Assembly (NCBI RefSeq): GCF_937910895.1
Contig: NZ_CALEMI010000140.1
Location: 1-61,263 of the forward strand
Reading direction: 5' to 3'
Length of the DNA stretch: 61,263 nucleotides
Origin: an uncultured Dokdonia sp.
Lineage (GTDB): Bacteria > Bacteroidota > Bacteroidia > Flavobacteriales > Flavobacteriaceae
In this document: one piece after another, positions 41,777 to 50,783 of the stretch
Layout: each line of letters opens with the position of its first letter
Position numbering within the stretch: position 1 is the stretch's first letter
Made by a program: the position numbers and the translations under genes
The notes under the pieces: generated by a model
What the model saw: only the letters and a program-made list of their open reading frames with translations
What the model was told of the DNA's origin: nothing
The model's database searches: none

Positions 41777-42645
41777 TGAAATATACGCTATCCATACATA
41801 AACGTATCTATTTCTGCTCCTATCTACCGGCTAGGCAGGTTCGCGAAAGCGTACATTACGGTATACACATCCTGTTACTACTTATTTTTTTAGGTAATAG
41901 TGTCGCGCACGCACAATTTGACATTCCTCCGAAACCTGGAAAAAACATTCAGCAAACGGCGGTATATGATGATATAGGGTTGCTTAACTCATACCAACAA
42001 AAATCATTGGAGCAGAAATTAATTCGCTATAGTGATACAACCTCAACACAGATAGTCGTGGCTATTATCGCCTCTACAAAAGGGGAAGATATCTCTTTGC
42101 TTGGTGCTAAATGGGGACAAAAATGGGGAATTGGGCAAGCCAATGAAGACAATGGAATTCTCATTATTGTAGCCAAAGATGATCGAAAAGTAGATATCAA
42201 TACAGGCTATGGGATAGAGTCTATTATCTCCGATCGTGATGCCGAACGTATTATTAATAGAGTCATCGTTCCTGCTTTTAAAAAGGGAGATTTTTATGGT
42301 GGTCTTGATCAAGCAACTAGTGAGATGATTGCGCGTCTCGAAGGAAACTTTACAGGTACTCGCGAGGATAACAACTCGTTGCCTATTCGCCCTATACTTA
42401 TGTTTATATTCTTTATTGTCATTCTTATTATCTTAAGTAGAAATAATCATCGTGGCGGTGGTCGCAATGGTGGTAGACGTAGTAAGGCTGGCTCTTTACT
42501 TGATGTTATCATTCTCAGTAATATGGGACGTGGTGGCTTTGGTGGAGGTGGCAGCTTTGGAGGCGGAAGTTCTGGAGGTGGTGGCTTTGGCGGCGGTTTC
42601 GGCGGCGGAGGCTTCGGAGGAGGCGGTGCTTCTGGAGGATGGTAG
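41776..42645 (+). CDS. TPM-domain protein with glycine-rich tail
   Basis: 289 residues. The signal-anchor (HILLLLIFLGNSVAHA) is preceded by a repeat-encoded segment YLPARQVRESVHYG. The TPM domain (about 60-195) contains IVVAIIASTKGEDISLLGAKWGQKWGIGQ and DNGILIIVAKDDRKVDINTGYGIE. A membrane helix (PILMFIFFIVILIILS, near 205-222) precedes a Gly/Ser/Phe-rich C-terminus ending GGASGGW. LemA-TPM pairs are common in Bacteroidota envelopes; the function is not established. Confidence 0.88.
   Translation: MKYTLSIHKRIYFCSYLPARQVRESVHYGIHILLLLIFLGNSVAHAQFDIPPKPGKNIQQTAVYDDIGLLNSYQQKSLEQKLIRYSDTTSTQIVVAIIASTKGEDISLLGAKWGQKWGIGQANEDNGILIIVAKDDRKVDINTGYGIESIISDRDAERIINRVIVPAFKKGDFYGGLDQATSEMIARLEGNFTGTREDNNSLPIRPILMFIFFIVILIILSRNNHRGGGRNGGRRSKAGSLLDVIILSNMGRGGFGGGGSFGGGSSGGGGFGGGFGGGGFGGGGASGGW
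41824..41852. repeat. Interrupted palindrome inside the TPM gene
   Basis: On the minus strand CGCTTTCGCGAA is followed by CCTGCCTAGCCGGTAG. It is read as YLPARQVRESV at the protein's N-terminus. Same nested arrangement as 29012, 44046 and 50784. Confidence 0.82.
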
Positions 42646-42945
42646 TGTGTGGAAGTGGGAAGTACGATCCTGGAAGTTGGAAGTCAAAAATCACAAACAA
42701 TATTAGCCGAATATGGAGGTGGTTGTTTACAGCTTTTTGTAATTTTTCCCTTTACAAAAAGAAGTAAACTTTCCGTTACTCATCTATCTAGGATGGTAGT
42801 TTGGAAGTACAAGGTTGGAATTTAGAGTGCGAAGTCTGAAGCTGGAAGTATAAAATAATAAACAAAAAAGCTAACGCGATATTCGTTGTTTTTAAAAATT
42901 CCCTTTACTTGTTTAAATATACCACATAAATACATTCTCTATTTT
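42646..42945. repeat. Non-coding stretch with two GGAAGTN heptamer patches
   Basis: Patch 1 (42651-42685) has ggaagtg, ggaagta, cgatcct, ggaagtt, ggaagtc. Patch 2 (about 42801-42850) has decayed units of the same type. AGGATGGTAGT occurs at 42636-42646 (end of the TPM gene) and again at 42790-42800, a direct repeat bounding the insertion. A weak hairpin (42733-42761) lies between. No gene was seen. Confidence 0.7.
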
Positions 42946-43266
42946 ATGAAAGAAAAATCCTTAGTAAAAAAGACAACTCAAAGCATTACAGACAGTACTG
43001 ACCAATTAGTAAATCAGCTTAAAAGTGGTTTTTCTAAATTAAGTGGCATTGGAACTACTACTAAGAATAAGTTTATTAATTATGTCAAAGAAGTTTTTGA
43101 TATTTTACCTCTGATAGAAAAAGCTGGATTTCGCACAAATAGGCTTATTGTAGGAATATCCATCCCTCCTTCTGTCGAGATTCATGTAAGTCGGTTTAAA
43201 GAAGTTAACCAAAAAGAAATAGACAACCTTCTTGAAGAATATAGTGACCGAAAATGTTTAAAATGA
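42946..43266 (+). CDS. Small hypothetical protein with ISIPP motif
   Basis: About 106 residues from MKEKSLVKKTTQSITDSTDQ; the upstream frame to 42886 looks non-coding. The N-terminal half is helical and lysine-rich; the C-terminal half reads RLIVGISIPPSVEIHVSRFKEV. Its stop overlaps the next small gene by 4 bp. Both contain I-S-I-P-P-x-V-x-I, so the pair may descend from one domain. No family was recognised. Confidence 0.65.
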   Translation: MKEKSLVKKTTQSITDSTDQLVNQLKSGFSKLSGIGTTTKNKFINYVKEVFDILPLIEKAGFRTNRLIVGISIPPSVEIHVSRFKEVNQKEIDNLLEEYSDRKCLK

Positions 43267-43433
43267 TTCTTAAATCACTCCTTATGACGAATGAGTTTCA
43301 AGATAAACTATCAACAGACCAACTCGTTTTTAATGAAATATGCATCGAAATTTCAATTCCTCCTAAAGTTAGCATTAAGTACTTAAATAAGGATATTGCA
43401 GGCATTCAAAGCATAGAAACACACTTTGATTAG
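43263..43433 (+). CDS. Very small hypothetical protein with ISIPP motif
   Basis: 56 residues starting MILKSLLMTNEFQDKLSTDQ, with EICIEISIPPKVSIKYLNKD in the centre. The start overlaps the previous gene's stop (ATGA), indicating translational coupling, and the shared ISIPP motif supports a real gene. Confidence 0.6.
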   Translation: MILKSLLMTNEFQDKLSTDQLVFNEICIEISIPPKVSIKYLNKDIAGIQSIETHFD

Positions 43434-43468
43434 GAGAACCATTTAATACAATTGATTGTTTCATAGTT

Positions 43469-43484
43469 CGCTTTCGCGAAAGCG
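43469..43484. repeat. 16-bp palindrome, intergenic
   Basis: Perfect copy between the small gene pair and the OmpA-like gene. Confidence 0.95.
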
Positions 43485-43534
43485 TATAAAGAATAAATAT
43501 CTGTATTGAACTGGTGACACCTATCAAATGCGCA

Positions 43535-44008
43535 TCACTCCAAACTCACATTTACCACTCTATATTCTAGTTCAATCTTTTTAACCTTTAAACTGCCTAA
43601 CGAATTAATAAAAAGCAACTCTGGGTTCATTCCTCTTTCTACTAGATAATTTCCCACAGCAATTGCCCGTTGTGAAGAGATCTTAACATTGATACTATCT
43701 GCCGCACTAGATACGTAATGACTTCGTATTTGTAATCTATACCCTTTTTTAATGTATGGGACTAATTTCTTATCAATGATTTTTGCATCCTTTTTTGAAA
43801 ATGCTTGGTCTGTGTTTTCAATGGTAACTTCTAGCTTTTGAAAGCTAATTAATGCACAATCAATTTTATCCCAAGTTGGCTTTTTATTTTCCTTAGGCAA
43901 ACATCGTACGTAACATTTTCCAGATTCAGGATGAGGAGGGAGATCATAGGTTTGAGCATATATAGAAGTACTCAGCACCATACCTACTATACTAAATAAC
44001 ATTCTCAT
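43535..44008 (-). CDS. Exported protein with OmpA-like C-terminal domain
   Basis: About 157 residues from MRMLFSIVGMVLSTSIYA (signal peptide). The mature start PPHPESGKCYVRCLPKE resembles the Cys-containing N-terminus of some Flavobacteriaceae OmpA-like proteins. The C-terminal part (RLQIRSHYVSSAADSINVKISSQRAIAVGNYLVERGMNPE) has the spacing of a short OmpA/peptidoglycan-binding domain, with the usual D..N...S..RA..V..YL pattern. The OmpA call is moderate. The start at 44041 is less likely. Confidence 0.65.
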   Translation of the reverse strand: MRMLFSIVGMVLSTSIYAQTYDLPPHPESGKCYVRCLPKENKKPTWDKIDCALISFQKLEVTIENTDQAFSKKDAKIIDKKLVPYIKKGYRLQIRSHYVSSAADSINVKISSQRAIAVGNYLVERGMNPELLFINSLGSLKVKKIELEYRVVNVSLE

Positions 44009-44045
44009 AGATATAAGGTTATTAAAATTTGATTGATCCATAGTA

Positions 44046-44083
44046 TGCTCCTACCTGCCCTCTAGGCAGATTCACGAAAGCGT
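44046..44083. repeat. Interrupted palindrome between the OmpA-like and FolK genes
   Basis: On the minus strand CGCTTTCGTGAA is followed by TCTGCCTAGAGGGCAGGTAG and then GAGC. Fourth example of the nested arrangement. Confidence 0.8.
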
Positions 44084-44103
44084 ATAATACCCGAACTATA
44101 TTT

Positions 44104-45279
44104 TTAAAACTCGCTCACCACCTTCAAATAATCTTCTCGATTTTTAACAAAATCAAGATCAGAAATATCTATAATTTTCACATTAAGCTGGTGTTGGGAT
44201 TTGATAAAATCTAGATACCCTTGATTGATTTTTTCGAGATAATTCGCATCGATATCTTTTTCATAACTACGTCCTCGTTTTTTAATATTTTTCAACAGAC
44301 GTTCTGTATTCTGATATAAGTACACATACAAATCGGGTTGTGGCATATCGCGATACATCATTTCGTGTAACCTTTTATACAACACATATTCTTCTTCTTG
44401 TAGTGTTACTTTGGAAAAAATGAGGGATTTATACCGATCATAGTCGGCAATCATAAAATCTTTAAAGAGATCATATTGTCCTATATCATCTAGTAATTGC
44501 TGATACCGATCTGCTAGAAAAGACATTTCTAACGGAAACGCATACCGTTCTGGTTCTTTATAAAACTTAGGTAAAAAAGGATTGTCTTTGTAACGTTCAA
44601 GGATCGGTTTGGCATTAAACTCCTGTGAGATCATCTCCACCAGACTCGTCTTTCCTGCGCCTATATTTCCTTCAATAACGATATAATTGTAACTGCCTAG
44701 AGACAGATCATCCTTGGGGTTCTTCAACCACTTCGGTTGTTTGGTGATCACACTCTCATCTGCGCAGGTTTCTAATAATGCTAAGTATGTTTTTGCAGTT
44801 CGACCATGCACTTCGACAGGCTCAGTGTGACACTCAGCATCAACTCCTGCGGGATCAACTTCTATAGGGTGTTCTACATCCCCTGCAATATCTGCTAGTG
44901 GTTGTAATACAAATCGGCGCTCGCACATACGCGGATGTGGAACTCGAAGTATTGCGGTGTCAATAATTGCATCATCATACAACAAAATATCAATGTCTAT
45001 AGGACGAGATTGATAGCCTACACCTTCTTCTCGCGTACGCCCCATAGCCATTTCTATCTCTAGTATTTTCTTTAAAAGCTTTGCTGAAGAAATATGAGTA
45101 TGGATCCGTATCACACAATTATGAAAGTCTGGTCCCTCAAAACCCAATGCAGGACTTTGATATACTGGAGATATTTTACTGATCCTACCTACCTGAGCAA
45201 ATAATAGTTCTATTGCTTTACTAAGGTTTTCGTAGGTATTCCCCTGATTACTTCCTAATGATAAATAGATGGTGTGCAA
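44104..45279 (-). CDS. folK: FolK pyrophosphokinase fused to deoxynucleoside kinase
   Basis: 391 residues. The N-terminal HPPK domain (about 1-140) has YLSLGSNQGNTYENL, SPVYQSPALGFEGPDFHNCV and RPIDIDILLYDD; it makes the pyrophosphorylated pterin for folate. The C-terminal deoxynucleoside kinase (about 190-391) has the P-loop EGNIGAGKTSLVEM and DRYQQLLDD with the LID-type RGRSYEKDI. This fusion is known in Bacteroidota. The linker contains AECHTEPVEVHG, encoded by a CTTCGACAAGCTCAG-type repeat (44812-44838). Confidence 0.92.
   Translation of the reverse strand: MHTIYLSLGSNQGNTYENLSKAIELLFAQVGRISKISPVYQSPALGFEGPDFHNCVIRIHTHISSAKLLKKILEIEMAMGRTREEGVGYQSRPIDIDILLYDDAIIDTAILRVPHPRMCERRFVLQPLADIAGDVEHPIEVDPAGVDAECHTEPVEVHGRTAKTYLALLETCADESVITKQPKWLKNPKDDLSLGSYNYIVIEGNIGAGKTSLVEMISQEFNAKPILERYKDNPFLPKFYKEPERYAFPLEMSFLADRYQQLLDDIGQYDLFKDFMIADYDRYKSLIFSKVTLQEEEYVLYKRLHEMMYRDMPQPDLYVYLYQNTERLLKNIKKRGRSYEKDIDANYLEKINQGYLDFIKSQHQLNVKIIDISDLDFVKNREDYLKVVSEF
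44812..44838. repeat. CACTTCGACAGGCTCAGTGT-type repeat in the folK linker
   Basis: Read in frame as CHTEPVEVHG, in the linker between the HPPK and kinase domains. Confidence 0.88.
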
Positions 45280-45337
45280 GATGACTTAGTGCGTTAACAT
45301 TTATGAACAAATTAAGTAAAAGATTCTCATAATGCTT

Positions 45338-45345
45338 TAATTTTG
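45338..45345 (+). promoter_or_regulatory. -7 element of the yhhQ gene
   Basis: TAATTTTG, 20 bp before the start codon. The short leader leaves no room for a preQ1 riboswitch. Confidence 0.5.
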
Positions 45346-45365
45346 GGCTTGAAGTTATCAAGAAT

Positions 45366-46082
45366 ATGAATCAAGCGATACCTAGACGTTCCAATAAAGA
45401 CATACAATTTGCCTATAGGATTTATTTTACGCTGGGAGCGCTCTTTATATGCGCCCTAGTCGTTTCTAATCTTATTTTTCAGAAATTTTTTAGTTGGAAT
45501 CCCTTTGGATGGTTCAACTTTGAAATCTCTGTAGGGATCCTTCCCTATCCTATTACCTTTTTAATCACCGATCTTGTGAGTGAGATCTACGGAAGAAAAA
45601 AGGCAAATCAAATGGTGACCACGGGTATTTTTGCTTCGTTGTTTTCGTTACTTATTGTGTACACAGCAAATGCTGTCCCTGCCATAGCAACATCTCCCGT
45701 GAACGATGCATTATTTACAAAAGTATTTGGCGCTACAGCACTTGCCGTATTTGCTAGTATGACTGCCTATTTACTTGCGCAGTATGTAGATATTTATATT
45801 TACCATTTCTGGAAAAAACTAACCAAGGGAAAACATCTATGGTTACGTAACAACTTCTCAACGTTTATTTCTCAATTTGTAGATACCGCTTCGGTATTGT
45901 TATTGTTGTGTTCCTTTGAGATTATCCCTTGGGATATTTTTGGAACCTTACTCATCTCAGGAGTGCTTTTTAAAATCATTGTCGCAGCCTTTGATACGCC
46001 CTTATTATATCTAGGTGTATATCTGTTCCGAAAAAGATTTAACCTCGCCGAAGGCGAAGAACTCCAACTGGACGTATACTAA
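45366..46082 (+). CDS. yhhQ: Queuosine precursor transporter (YhhQ/VUT family)
   Basis: 238 residues with about six membrane helices. The family-typical YPITFLITDLVSEIYGRKKANQMVTTGI (near 58-85), VFGATALAVFASMTAYLLAQYVDIYIYHFWKK (near 120) and WLRNNFSTFISQFVDTASV (near 160-180) are present. It imports queuine or preQ0/preQ1 for tRNA modification. Monocistronic, between folK and the AsmA-like gene. Confidence 0.92.
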   Translation: MNQAIPRRSNKDIQFAYRIYFTLGALFICALVVSNLIFQKFFSWNPFGWFNFEISVGILPYPITFLITDLVSEIYGRKKANQMVTTGIFASLFSLLIVYTANAVPAIATSPVNDALFTKVFGATALAVFASMTAYLLAQYVDIYIYHFWKKLTKGKHLWLRNNFSTFISQFVDTASVLLLLCSFEIIPWDIFGTLLISGVLFKIIVAAFDTPLLYLGVYLFRKRFNLAEGEELQLDVY

Positions 46083-46154
46083 TAAAACAATCATATAACA
46101 TGTGTAGAAATTTTAAATTTACACACATGCTTAAAACATATAAAATTCAAACGA

Positions 46155-48830
46155 ATGAAACGCATTTTAAAAATCATTGGAATCATCCTTTTAGTTGTCG
46201 TGCTGCTTTTGGTCGCTTCTCCATTTCTCTTTAGAGGGAAACTAGAAGATTTACTTAAAAAGACAATTAATAATAATGTGAACGCACAAGTTACTTGGGA
46301 AGCATTAGACATTAGTCTTTTCAAAAACTTTCCAGATGCTACGGTAACGCTTAATGATTTTAGCGTGGTCAACAATGCACCGTTTCAAGGGGACACCCTT
46401 GCGTATGGGAAAGAACTCCGCATCGCAATGGGTGTAAAACAACTTTTTAAAAATGCAGGTGACGATCCCATAAAAGTAGATGCGCTTCGACTAGATGATG
46501 CGATCATTACTATAAAAGTAGACTCGCTAGGCAATACAAATTATGATATTGCAAAAGATACTTCTTCTGATCCCGCTGTCGCGAAAGAAAACACAACATC
46601 CACACCTTTTACGTTTGACTTACAGCATTATGAACTCAACAATGCCACGATTCATTATCTAGATGAAAGCACTAAAACCTATTTGCATATAACCGAAATG
46701 AATCATGAGGGTAATGGTGATTTTAGTGTCGATCAAAGTACGTTAAAAACTGAAACAAAGGCGCTCGTCTCTTTTGAATTTGACGGAATTAATTATCTTG
46801 ATGAGGCTGCTATTGATTTATTAGCAGATATTCAGCTTGATTTGGAAAATCAGAAATATACGTTCTTAGAAAATAAAGCAATTATTCATGACCTTCCTCT
46901 ACAATTTGACGGATATGTACAGTTAATAGAAGAAGGAACCGCAATGGATCTTTCTTTTGAGACCCCTTCGGCAGATTTTAAAAACTTTCTGGCAATCATC
47001 CCAAAGGAATATGCAAGTAATCTTGATGGGGTTCAAACCGGTGGCGATTTTCGCGTAAGCGGAAAAATAAATGGACAAGCTACCGAAACGACCATCCCTA
47101 TGTTAGATATTGCGATTGTCTCTAACAATGCTTCTTTTAAATATCCCGATTTACCGAAGCAGATGAATAACATCAATATTGATGTAAAAATTAAGAATGA
47201 TTCTGGATTGGCTGACGATACGTACGTCAATATCAATTCGCTAAATTTTAAGATTGATGACGATGTGTTTTCTGCAAATGGGAAACTGCGCAATCTCACC
47301 ACCAATATGCTTGTTAATCTTGCGATTAAAGGAACGCTGGATCTTGCCAATATTGAAAAAGTATATCCGCTTAATCTTGAAACGACGTTAGAAGGAAAAC
47401 TCATTGCCGATATGACTACTTCTTTTGATATGGATGCGGTCGATAAACAGCAATACCAGCGTATTAAAAGCAGCGGTAACGCACAACTCTCTGACTTCAA
47501 ATATGAAGGGGAAGCGCTTCCTAAACCTGTTGCTATACAAAATGCCGCACTTACCTTTCAACCAGGCACCATCCAACTGACTAATTTTGAAGGAAAAAGT
47601 GGCAATACCGATATCAAAGCAACGGGGACTATAGAAAACCTCATCCCTTTTTTGATGTCTAAAGAAGACCTTAAAGGTCGGTTTAATGTAGATTCACAGG
47701 TGTTTGACCTGAATGATTTTTCTGTAACAGAAACGGTGCAGAAGCCAACAAGTAAAAGTTCTTCAAGTGTACCTGTAACCACGAAAGAAACGGCGATAAA
47801 AATTCCAGATTTCTTAGATGCTTCTTTAACTTTTAATGCGCGTAAAGTTATTTATGATGATCTGGAACTTACAGATGTAAAGGGCACGGTAGCCATTGAA
47901 GATGAAAAAGCATTGTTAAGCAATGTAAGCTCTGGTATTTTTGGAGGGACGGCTGGTATTTCTGGAAATGTATCTACAAAAACAGGAGTTCCTATTTTTG
48001 ATATGGTACTTGATTTAAGTAAAATTAACATCGATCAATCTTTCCAAAACATACAACTCTTAAAGCAACTAGCGCCTATCGCCAAGGCCTTACAAGGCTC
48101 TCTCAATACAAAGATCAATCTGAAAGGGCAGTTGGATGAAAACTTTGCGCCTATCCTCAGTTCTATAGATGGAAATGCGTTTGCAGAAATTATTACAGCC
48201 AATGTAAATGCGTCTACTACGCCGTTGCTTTCTCAACTTGATGAACGTTTGGATTTTATAGATTTTGACAAAGTAAATCTGGATAATCTTAAAGCGGCGC
48301 TTACATTTAAGGATGGAAAAGTCAATGTGAATCCGTTTACAATCAATGTAAAAGATATTGACGTTAATGTGAGTGGTGGTCACAGTTTTGACAACCAAAT
48401 AGCCTATGATTTAAAGCTTGATATTCCAGCGTCTTATTTGGGTGGTGATGTCAGTAAATTACTAGCTAAACTTACGGCAAAAGAAAAAGAAAATCTATCG
48501 GCGCATGTGCCTATTACCCTTTCGGGAAATTTTACGAAGCCTGACGTACAACTGAATTTAAAATCTGCGGTTACAGACTTGACGAATCAGATTATAGAGA
48601 TTCAGAAAAACCGATTGATAGAGGAAGGCACAAGCCAAATTTCAGATATTCTTGGAGATCTTATAGGTGGTGGGAAAGACACACCTAAAGACAGTACTTC
48701 AACCACTACAGAGACACCAAAACCCAAAGTAGATGACGTGATTAAAGATGTGACAGGCGGACTTTTGGATGGTTTATTTGGCAAAAAAAATACTAAAAAG
48801 GAGACCAAAAAAGATAGTGTAAAGAATTAA
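46155..48830 (+). CDS. AsmA-like envelope protein
   Basis: 891 residues. The N-terminal membrane helix (ILKIIGIILLVVVLLLVASPFLF) precedes a long beta-rich repeat body typical of AsmA/TamB bridges (for example FQPGTIQLTNFEGKSGNTDIKATGTIENL). The C-terminal AsmA_2-like region is followed by a Lys/Thr-rich tail (KKNTKKETKKDSVKN). These proteins are linked to lipid traffic and outer-membrane assembly. SDPAVAKENT (46574-46587) may be a decayed palindrome copy. A broken BspA-like gene follows directly. Confidence 0.85.
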   Translation: MKRILKIIGIILLVVVLLLVASPFLFRGKLEDLLKKTINNNVNAQVTWEALDISLFKNFPDATVTLNDFSVVNNAPFQGDTLAYGKELRIAMGVKQLFKNAGDDPIKVDALRLDDAIITIKVDSLGNTNYDIAKDTSSDPAVAKENTTSTPFTFDLQHYELNNATIHYLDESTKTYLHITEMNHEGNGDFSVDQSTLKTETKALVSFEFDGINYLDEAAIDLLADIQLDLENQKYTFLENKAIIHDLPLQFDGYVQLIEEGTAMDLSFETPSADFKNFLAIIPKEYASNLDGVQTGGDFRVSGKINGQATETTIPMLDIAIVSNNASFKYPDLPKQMNNINIDVKIKNDSGLADDTYVNINSLNFKIDDDVFSANGKLRNLTTNMLVNLAIKGTLDLANIEKVYPLNLETTLEGKLIADMTTSFDMDAVDKQQYQRIKSSGNAQLSDFKYEGEALPKPVAIQNAALTFQPGTIQLTNFEGKSGNTDIKATGTIENLIPFLMSKEDLKGRFNVDSQVFDLNDFSVTETVQKPTSKSSSSVPVTTKETAIKIPDFLDASLTFNARKVIYDDLELTDVKGTVAIEDEKALLSNVSSGIFGGTAGISGNVSTKTGVPIFDMVLDLSKINIDQSFQNIQLLKQLAPIAKALQGSLNTKINLKGQLDENFAPILSSIDGNAFAEIITANVNASTTPLLSQLDERLDFIDFDKVNLDNLKAALTFKDGKVNVNPFTINVKDIDVNVSGGHSFDNQIAYDLKLDIPASYLGGDVSKLLAKLTAKEKENLSAHVPITLSGNFTKPDVQLNLKSAVTDLTNQIIEIQKNRLIEEGTSQISDILGDLIGGGKDTPKDSTSTTTETPKPKVDDVIKDVTGGLLDGLFGKKNTKKETKKDSVKN
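46574..46587. repeat. Decayed 16-bp palindrome in the AsmA-like gene
   Basis: CGCTGTCGCGAAAG, two or more changes, read as AVAKE. Confidence 0.5.
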
Positions 48831-49305
48831 TCTTTTTACTTTTTGCACAACACACAAAAGCACAAGATTTTGTAAATAATTGGAAAACCGATAATTCTGG
48901 CATCTCTAATGATAACCAGATTACCATACCCTCTGTAGGACGTAACTACACGATAGGTTGGGGTGATATGTCTGTGCCTGACATAAACTTGATTAGCTTA
49001 ATCACACATAATACTCCACAACAGGAACTTATACGGTGACTATTTCTGGAACGTTTCCAAGAATATTTTTCAATAATGGAGGGGATCGTGAGAAAATCCT
49101 TTCTGTAGAAAATTGGGGAAATCTAGTATGGGATTGGATGGCAAGAGCTTTCTATGGATGTACGAATCTCGTTATAAATGCGTCAGACACGCCAGATTTA
49201 TCGCTGGTTACTGATATGTCTCAAATGTTTAAGAGCACCACCTTCATGAATCAAGACACGGGTAACTGGGATGTGAGCGATGTACAGAATCAAGGTAAAA
49301 AATCT
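48827..49305 (+). pseudogene. BspA-family (DUF285) surface protein, broken
   Basis: The frame from 48827 encodes a signal-peptide remnant (LIFLLFAQHTKAQ) and DFVNNWKTDNSGISNDNQITIP, then stops. The continuation is in another frame (YSTTGTYTVTISGTFPRIFF, AFYGCTNLVINASDTPDLSL, VTDMSQMFKS), typical of BspA/DUF285 proteins. The break lies near 49008-49012. The start codon is lost upstream, and the gene ends after NWDVSDV without the usual repeats and sorting domain. It is truncated at both ends and frameshifted. Confidence 0.85.
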
Positions 49306-49446
49306 TACAAAAGGGATGTATTTTATGCAGATCACTACCCAAACTAATACCATTACTAAAAAAGTAATCCTACAATAATTGGGTGCTCCTAACAACTAAG
49401 AACACTCACCTTAAAATGACGTATTGATTGGTGGATCACAAAACCA

Positions 49447-49494
49447 TTTCACAAAAAAAACCGAGCTAATTAGCTCGGTTTTTTTTTGTGAAAT
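49447..49494. terminator. Bidirectional terminator
   Basis: Loop-free palindrome CCGAGCTAATTAGCTCGG is flanked by an A-run and a T-run of eight or nine bases, and the symmetry continues into TTCACA/TGTGAA. It follows sucB, which stops at 49507. Confidence 0.9.
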
Positions 49495-49506
49495 CTATTA
49501 TAAAAA

Positions 49507-50757
49507 TTACATTTCTAATGCTTTCTTTACATCTCCATTCATTAATAAATTAATAGGGTCTTCTAATGCTTCTTTCACGGCAACAAGGAATCCTACAGAT
49601 TCTTTACCATCAATAATACGATGATCATACGATAGTGCTACGTACATAATAGGAGCTACTACGATACCTCCGTCTATGACAACAGCTCGCTCTACAATGT
49701 TATGCATCCCTAAAATACCTGATTGTGGTGGGTTGATAATTGGCGTAGATAACATAGACCCAAATACACCTCCGTTAGAGATGGTAAATGTTCCTCCTGT
49801 CATCTCATCTACTGTAATTTGTCCATCACGCGCACGTATAGCTAAACGTTTTACTTCGCTTTCTACTCCTCTAAAGGAAAGATTTTCTGCATTACGAATT
49901 ACAGGTACCATTAAACCTTTAGGTCCAGAAACAGCGATAGAAATATCCTTATAATCAAACGTCAACATTTCCTTTCCATCAATCATACTGTTTACTGCAG
50001 GATACATTTCTAATGCACGTACCACGGCTAGTGTGAAGAAGGACATAAATCCTAAACCAACGCCGTGCTTTGCTTTAAAGTCTTCTTTATACTCATTACG
50101 AAGGTCAAAAATAGGCTGCATATTTACCTCGTTAAAGGTCGTAAGCATCGCTGTTGTGTTTTTTGCTTCTACAAGACGCTCTGCTACTTTACGACGTAGC
50201 ATCGATAGTTTTGTACGACTTGTTCCTCTAGCATCAGGACCAGGTGTACCCATAGAAGGTGTTGCTTGTACCGCATCTTCTTTGGTTATGCGACCATCGC
50301 GACCAGAACCAGACACTTGACTTGACGTCATTCCTTTTTCGTCTAAAATCTTTTTTGCTGCTGGACTTGGTGTTCCAGAGGCATACGTTTTTTCAGTTTC
50401 AGCAGGAGCTTTTTCCCCAGTTTTAGGAGTTTTAGCTTGCTCCTTGCTGAGTTCTTTCTCTACATTGGCATCGCCTCCACCTTCGTCTCCTCCTTCGTAG
50501 GTGGTTGTGGCTGGTGCTTCGGCAGAAGTGTCTATCAGACAAACTACGGCACCTATGGCTACGGCATCTCCTTCTTCTGCTTTCAGGGTAATTATACCAC
50601 TTTCTTCTGCTGGAAGCTCTAATGTTGCCTTATCACTATCTACCTCAGCAATTGCTTGGTCTTTTTCTACATAATCGCCGTCTTCAACAAGCCATTGTGC
50701 AATTTCTACTTCAGTGATGGATTCTCCCGGTGACGGGACTTTCATTTCTAAAACCAT
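49507..50757 (-). CDS. sucB: 2-oxoglutarate dehydrogenase E2 (dihydrolipoyl succinyltransferase)
   Basis: 416 residues. Lipoyl domain with the modified Lys in EVDSDKATLELPAEE (near 43), an Ala/Pro/Glu linker, an E3/E1-binding domain (SPAAKKILDEKGMTSSQVSGSGRDGRITKEDA) and a catalytic domain ending SYDHRIIDGKESVGFLV (His and Asp). It transfers succinyl groups from SucA to CoA in the TCA cycle. It follows sucA after a repeat-rich 274-bp gap. It is distinct from the branched-chain E2 at 4028. Confidence 0.95.
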   Translation of the reverse strand: MVLEMKVPSPGESITEVEIAQWLVEDGDYVEKDQAIAEVDSDKATLELPAEESGIITLKAEEGDAVAIGAVVCLIDTSAEAPATTTYEGGDEGGGDANVEKELSKEQAKTPKTGEKAPAETEKTYASGTPSPAAKKILDEKGMTSSQVSGSGRDGRITKEDAVQATPSMGTPGPDARGTSRTKLSMLRRKVAERLVEAKNTTAMLTTFNEVNMQPIFDLRNEYKEDFKAKHGVGLGFMSFFTLAVVRALEMYPAVNSMIDGKEMLTFDYKDISIAVSGPKGLMVPVIRNAENLSFRGVESEVKRLAIRARDGQITVDEMTGGTFTISNGGVFGSMLSTPIINPPQSGILGMHNIVERAVVIDGGIVVAPIMYVALSYDHRIIDGKESVGFLVAVKEALEDPINLLMNGDVKKALEM

Positions 50758-50783
50758 AGTTGTTTCTTATTATGCTGTTTTTT

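Noticed and set aside
42733-42761. Terminator after the TPM operon
   Set aside because: The stem CTTTTTGTA/TACAAAAAG is A/T-rich and not followed by a T-run.
45300-45365. preQ1 riboswitch before the queuosine precursor transporter
   Set aside because: The promoter box leaves a leader of only about 15 bases, too short for an aptamer.
49036-49347. Independent small gene starting at 49036
   Set aside because: Its reading frame continues upstream as BspA-type sequence and is preceded by the signal-peptide part in another frame, so it is part of a pseudogene.
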